Shown here: in pieces, positions 6,576 to 7,691 of the stretch
Layout of the letters: each line of letters opens with the position of its first letter
Position numbering within the stretch: position 1 is the first letter of the stretch
DNA from: an uncultured Bacteroidota bacterium
Lineage (GTDB): Bacteria; Bacteroidota; Bacteroidia; Chitinophagales; Chitinophagaceae
Assembly (NCBI GenBank): GCA_938008665.1
Contig: CALLKA010000166.1
Location: 1-7,691, forward strand
Length of the DNA stretch: 7,691 nucleotides
Reading direction: 5' to 3'
Notes under the pieces: generated by a model
What the model was told of the DNA's origin: nothing
Database searches by the model: none
The model's input: only the letters and a program-made list of their open reading frames with translations
Made by a program: the position numbers and the translations under genes

Positions 6576-6725
6576 ATGCGAAGCCGCGAAACAAGCTTGC
6601 TTGATTGAGTGGATGAGCGTAAAAAAAGCCAACGAAACGCGCAGCGGTACGTTGAAAAGCTTTGGGTAAGGACGCCATTCAGGGAAGTCGTTCGAGCGAA
6701 GCGAGAACGACAATCCCAGATATGC
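6576..6725 (+). repeat. Noncoding block of nested inverted repeats between two terminators
   Basis: No credible gene is visible in these 150 bases; the frames that stay open run across the tRNA and terminators. The block is visibly more GC-rich than its surroundings. It contains CAACG/CGTTG (6630-6634/6650-6654) enclosing CGC-gca-GCG (6638-6646). It also contains GTCGTTC/GAACGAC (6687-6693/6705-6711) inside an outer TTTGGG/CCCAGA pair (6661-6666/6715-6720, one G-T wobble). A looser GCgAAGC/GCTTGC pairing lies at 6578-6600. The core GAGCGAAGCGAG resembles the small palindromic repeats scattered between genes in many bacterial genomes. It could be a repeat family attached to tRNA tails, or a structured RNA ending at the terminator at 6726-6761. 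No known RNA family is recognised. Confidence 0.4.
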
Positions 6726-6761
6726 AAAACTCCGAAATCGTATAGAAATCGGAGTTTTTTT
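6726..6761 (+). terminator. Second rho-independent terminator downstream of tRNA-Lys
   Basis: AAAACTCCGA (6726-6735) pairs perfectly with TCGGAGTTTT (6749-6758) around a 13-base loop, followed by T to 6761. No coding region on the plus strand ends here, so it closes either the hairpin block before it or readthrough from the tRNA. Its right arm and tail (TCGGAG, seven T, ATGC) nearly copy those of the tRNA terminator. Confidence 0.8.
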
Positions 6762-6832
6762 ATGCTCTTGTGGCACGCTTTTGTAGTCTTTTGTATTGGA
6801 TTTTGTGGCTCGGTTGGCGTACATGCTTTAAT

Positions 6833-6864
6833 GAAAAAACCACCCTCGTTTTGGAGAGTGGTTT
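6833..6864 (-). terminator. Rho-independent terminator of the surface-protein gene
   Basis: On the minus strand AAACCACTCTC (6864-6854), a six-base loop, and GAGGGTGGTTT (6847-6837) form an 11-bp stem with one G-T wobble, followed by a T-run (6839-6834). It lies 33 bases after the stop at 6898 and faces the plus-strand terminator at 6726-6761, so the two transcription units converge. The 71 bases between the two terminators hold nothing I can identify. Confidence 0.85.
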
Positions 6865-6897
6865 ATACTTGTATTAAATTGTCAAATAGTTGAATGT

Positions 6898-7691
6898 TTA
6901 GAAAGACCTAATGGCGCGGACTCTGAATCTCGCATCCTTACCGGTATAGGCCGTAGAGCCGCTTCCGTAGAATTCCTGAACAAAGGCAGAGGTAGAGCTC
7001 TTCTCCGAAGAACTCCAATAATCACCATAACCACTAAAACCACCAATAGATGATTTAGCATTGAACACTAATCTTAATTCATCTTTACTTGGCAAATACC
7101 AATCATCATATACAACACTATTTAGAGTTACCGAATAGTCTGCACAAAGTTTGGCAGCATAACTATAACTATTGCCTTGACTTAATATAATTGCATCAGT
7201 ATTTGTTGAACCTGTCCCTATTGCAGTTCCAGTTGCTCCTGTTGCTCCTGTAGTTGAATATGGCCCCCAAATAATCCCAGGATTTTGATCTGATGTTGCC
7301 GCTATTAATCCATGCTTTACATTAGCATCATACCCAGGGTCTCCACTTTGAAGAATATAAGCAATTATTCCTCCTTGGTATGCCATACCAACTTCAAAAG
7401 CAGGTGATGCTGTTCCTCCGATTATATTTGTCCAGGTGGTGCCATTGTATACTTGAAGTTCACCATTGTTTCCGCAACTGCTGCACCATACCACTAAGCC
7501 CGCTACTTTTGATGAAATAGCATCACGCTGTGACCCTGACATGCGAGGCGGTAGAAACCCTTTTGTGGTTGAACTTGCCTCCAATACTGCAGAAGTAACC
7601 GATGAAGTTGCGGCTCCTACAATTAGACCGCCGCTTATGGATGAGCTGCCCGCACCTACAGTAAGTGCTCCACTTGTTTTTACATTCGTCA
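6898..7691 (-). CDS. Surface/fibre-like protein with DUF1566 (Lcl-like) C-terminal domain, 5' end outside window
   Basis: The frame is open from TAA at 6898 to the right edge (263 residues seen), so the start is missing; an internal TTG at 7584 is not a convincing start. The visible part begins with Gly/Ser/Thr/Val-rich sequence of the beta-strand repeat type (GALTVGAGSSSISGG). It then has VLEASSTTKGFLPPRMSGSQRD and an LQVYNGTTW motif, a module common near the end of long Bacteroidota surface or fibre proteins. The last 160 residues resemble the DUF1566/Lcl C-terminal domain: GGIIAYIL, KHGLIAA, DDWYLPSKDEL, GDYWSSSE and a final FRVRAIRSF. A short collagen-like GATGATGTA lies between. Two close cysteines (WCSSCG) could form a disulfide. 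The protein is probably secreted, but no signal peptide can be seen. The specific role is unknown; adhesion or carbohydrate contact is inference. Confidence 0.8.
   Translation of the reverse strand, partial: TNVKTSGALTVGAGSSSISGGLIVGAATSSVTSAVLEASSTTKGFLPPRMSGSQRDAISSKVAGLVVWCSSCGNNGELQVYNGTTWTNIIGGTASPAFEVGMAYQGGIIAYILQSGDPGYDANVKHGLIAATSDQNPGIIWGPYSTTGATGATGTAIGTGSTNTDAIILSQGNSYSYAAKLCADYSVTLNSVVYDDWYLPSKDELRLVFNAKSSIGGFSGYGDYWSSSEKSSTSAFVQEFYGSGSTAYTGKDARFRVRAIRSF

Noticed and set aside
6472..6725. Integration of a mobile element at tRNA-Lys, with a repeated tRNA 3' end as an attachment site.
   Set aside because: No second copy of the tRNA 3' end (TTCGAGTCCCAG...) and no integrase are present in the window; only a 6-base TTCGAG recurs.
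6483..6824. Long open frames on both strands over the tRNA and hairpin block (113, 94, 74 and 61 codons).
   Set aside because: They run across the tRNA-Lys gene and two terminators, have no family resemblance, and their composition follows the palindromes.
6762..6893. Short hydrophobic plus-strand frame starting at ATG 6762 (MLLWHAFVVFCIGFCGS...), like a small membrane peptide.
   Set aside because: Its ATG lies at the end of the T-run of a terminator, there is no promoter after it, and it reads through the terminator hairpin of the opposite gene.

Overview
The window looks like a chromosomal segment of a low-GC member of the Bacteroidota, perhaps the Chitinophagia/Sphingobacteriia side. The phylum call rests on promoters of the TTTG-N17..19-TAnnTTTG type, the lack of Shine-Dalgarno sequences, uniform TAA stops, and a Bacteroidota-style surface protein module (ASSTTKGFLPPRM followed by a DUF1566/Lcl-like domain). 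The family call is only an impression. The housekeeping genes all lie on the minus strand. The one clear plus-strand gene is a tRNA.

Layout, left to right. Positions 1-1387 (minus) hold rimO, the S12 methylthiotransferase, whose 3' end is off the window. Positions 1400-2986 (minus) hold prfC, release factor 3, 12 bases upstream of rimO and surely in the same transcript. A strong hairpin with a T-run (3047-3089) ends the next unit. That unit is lpd, dihydrolipoyl dehydrogenase (3108-4517, minus). It is split by one in-frame TAA at 4029-4031, with an ATG two codons further on. Its promoter and terminator look intact. Upstream lie a divergent SAM-hydroxide adenosyltransferase (DUF62) family gene (4620-5441, minus) and an SDR oxidoreductase (5523-6329, minus), probably one transcript.

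From 6330 to 6471 a divergent intergenic region carries a -7 box for the SDR gene on the minus strand and a textbook promoter for tRNA-Lys(UUU) on the plus strand (6472-6544). The tRNA has its own terminator. It is followed by about 180 bases of noncoding DNA made of nested inverted repeats and ending in a second, related intrinsic terminator. This block is the least explained part of the window. From 6898 to the right edge runs the 3' part of a minus-strand surface/fibre-like protein gene with its own terminator, so transcription converges there.

Functionally, prfC-rimO is a translation unit and lpd belongs to the 2-oxoacid dehydrogenase complexes. The SDR and DUF62 genes have no evident link to either. 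I see no mobile element, CRISPR array or defence system. The points most worth a second look are the nonsense codon in lpd, the missing catalytic triad in the DUF62 protein, the hairpin block behind tRNA-Lys, and the unusual C-terminus of RimO at the window edge.
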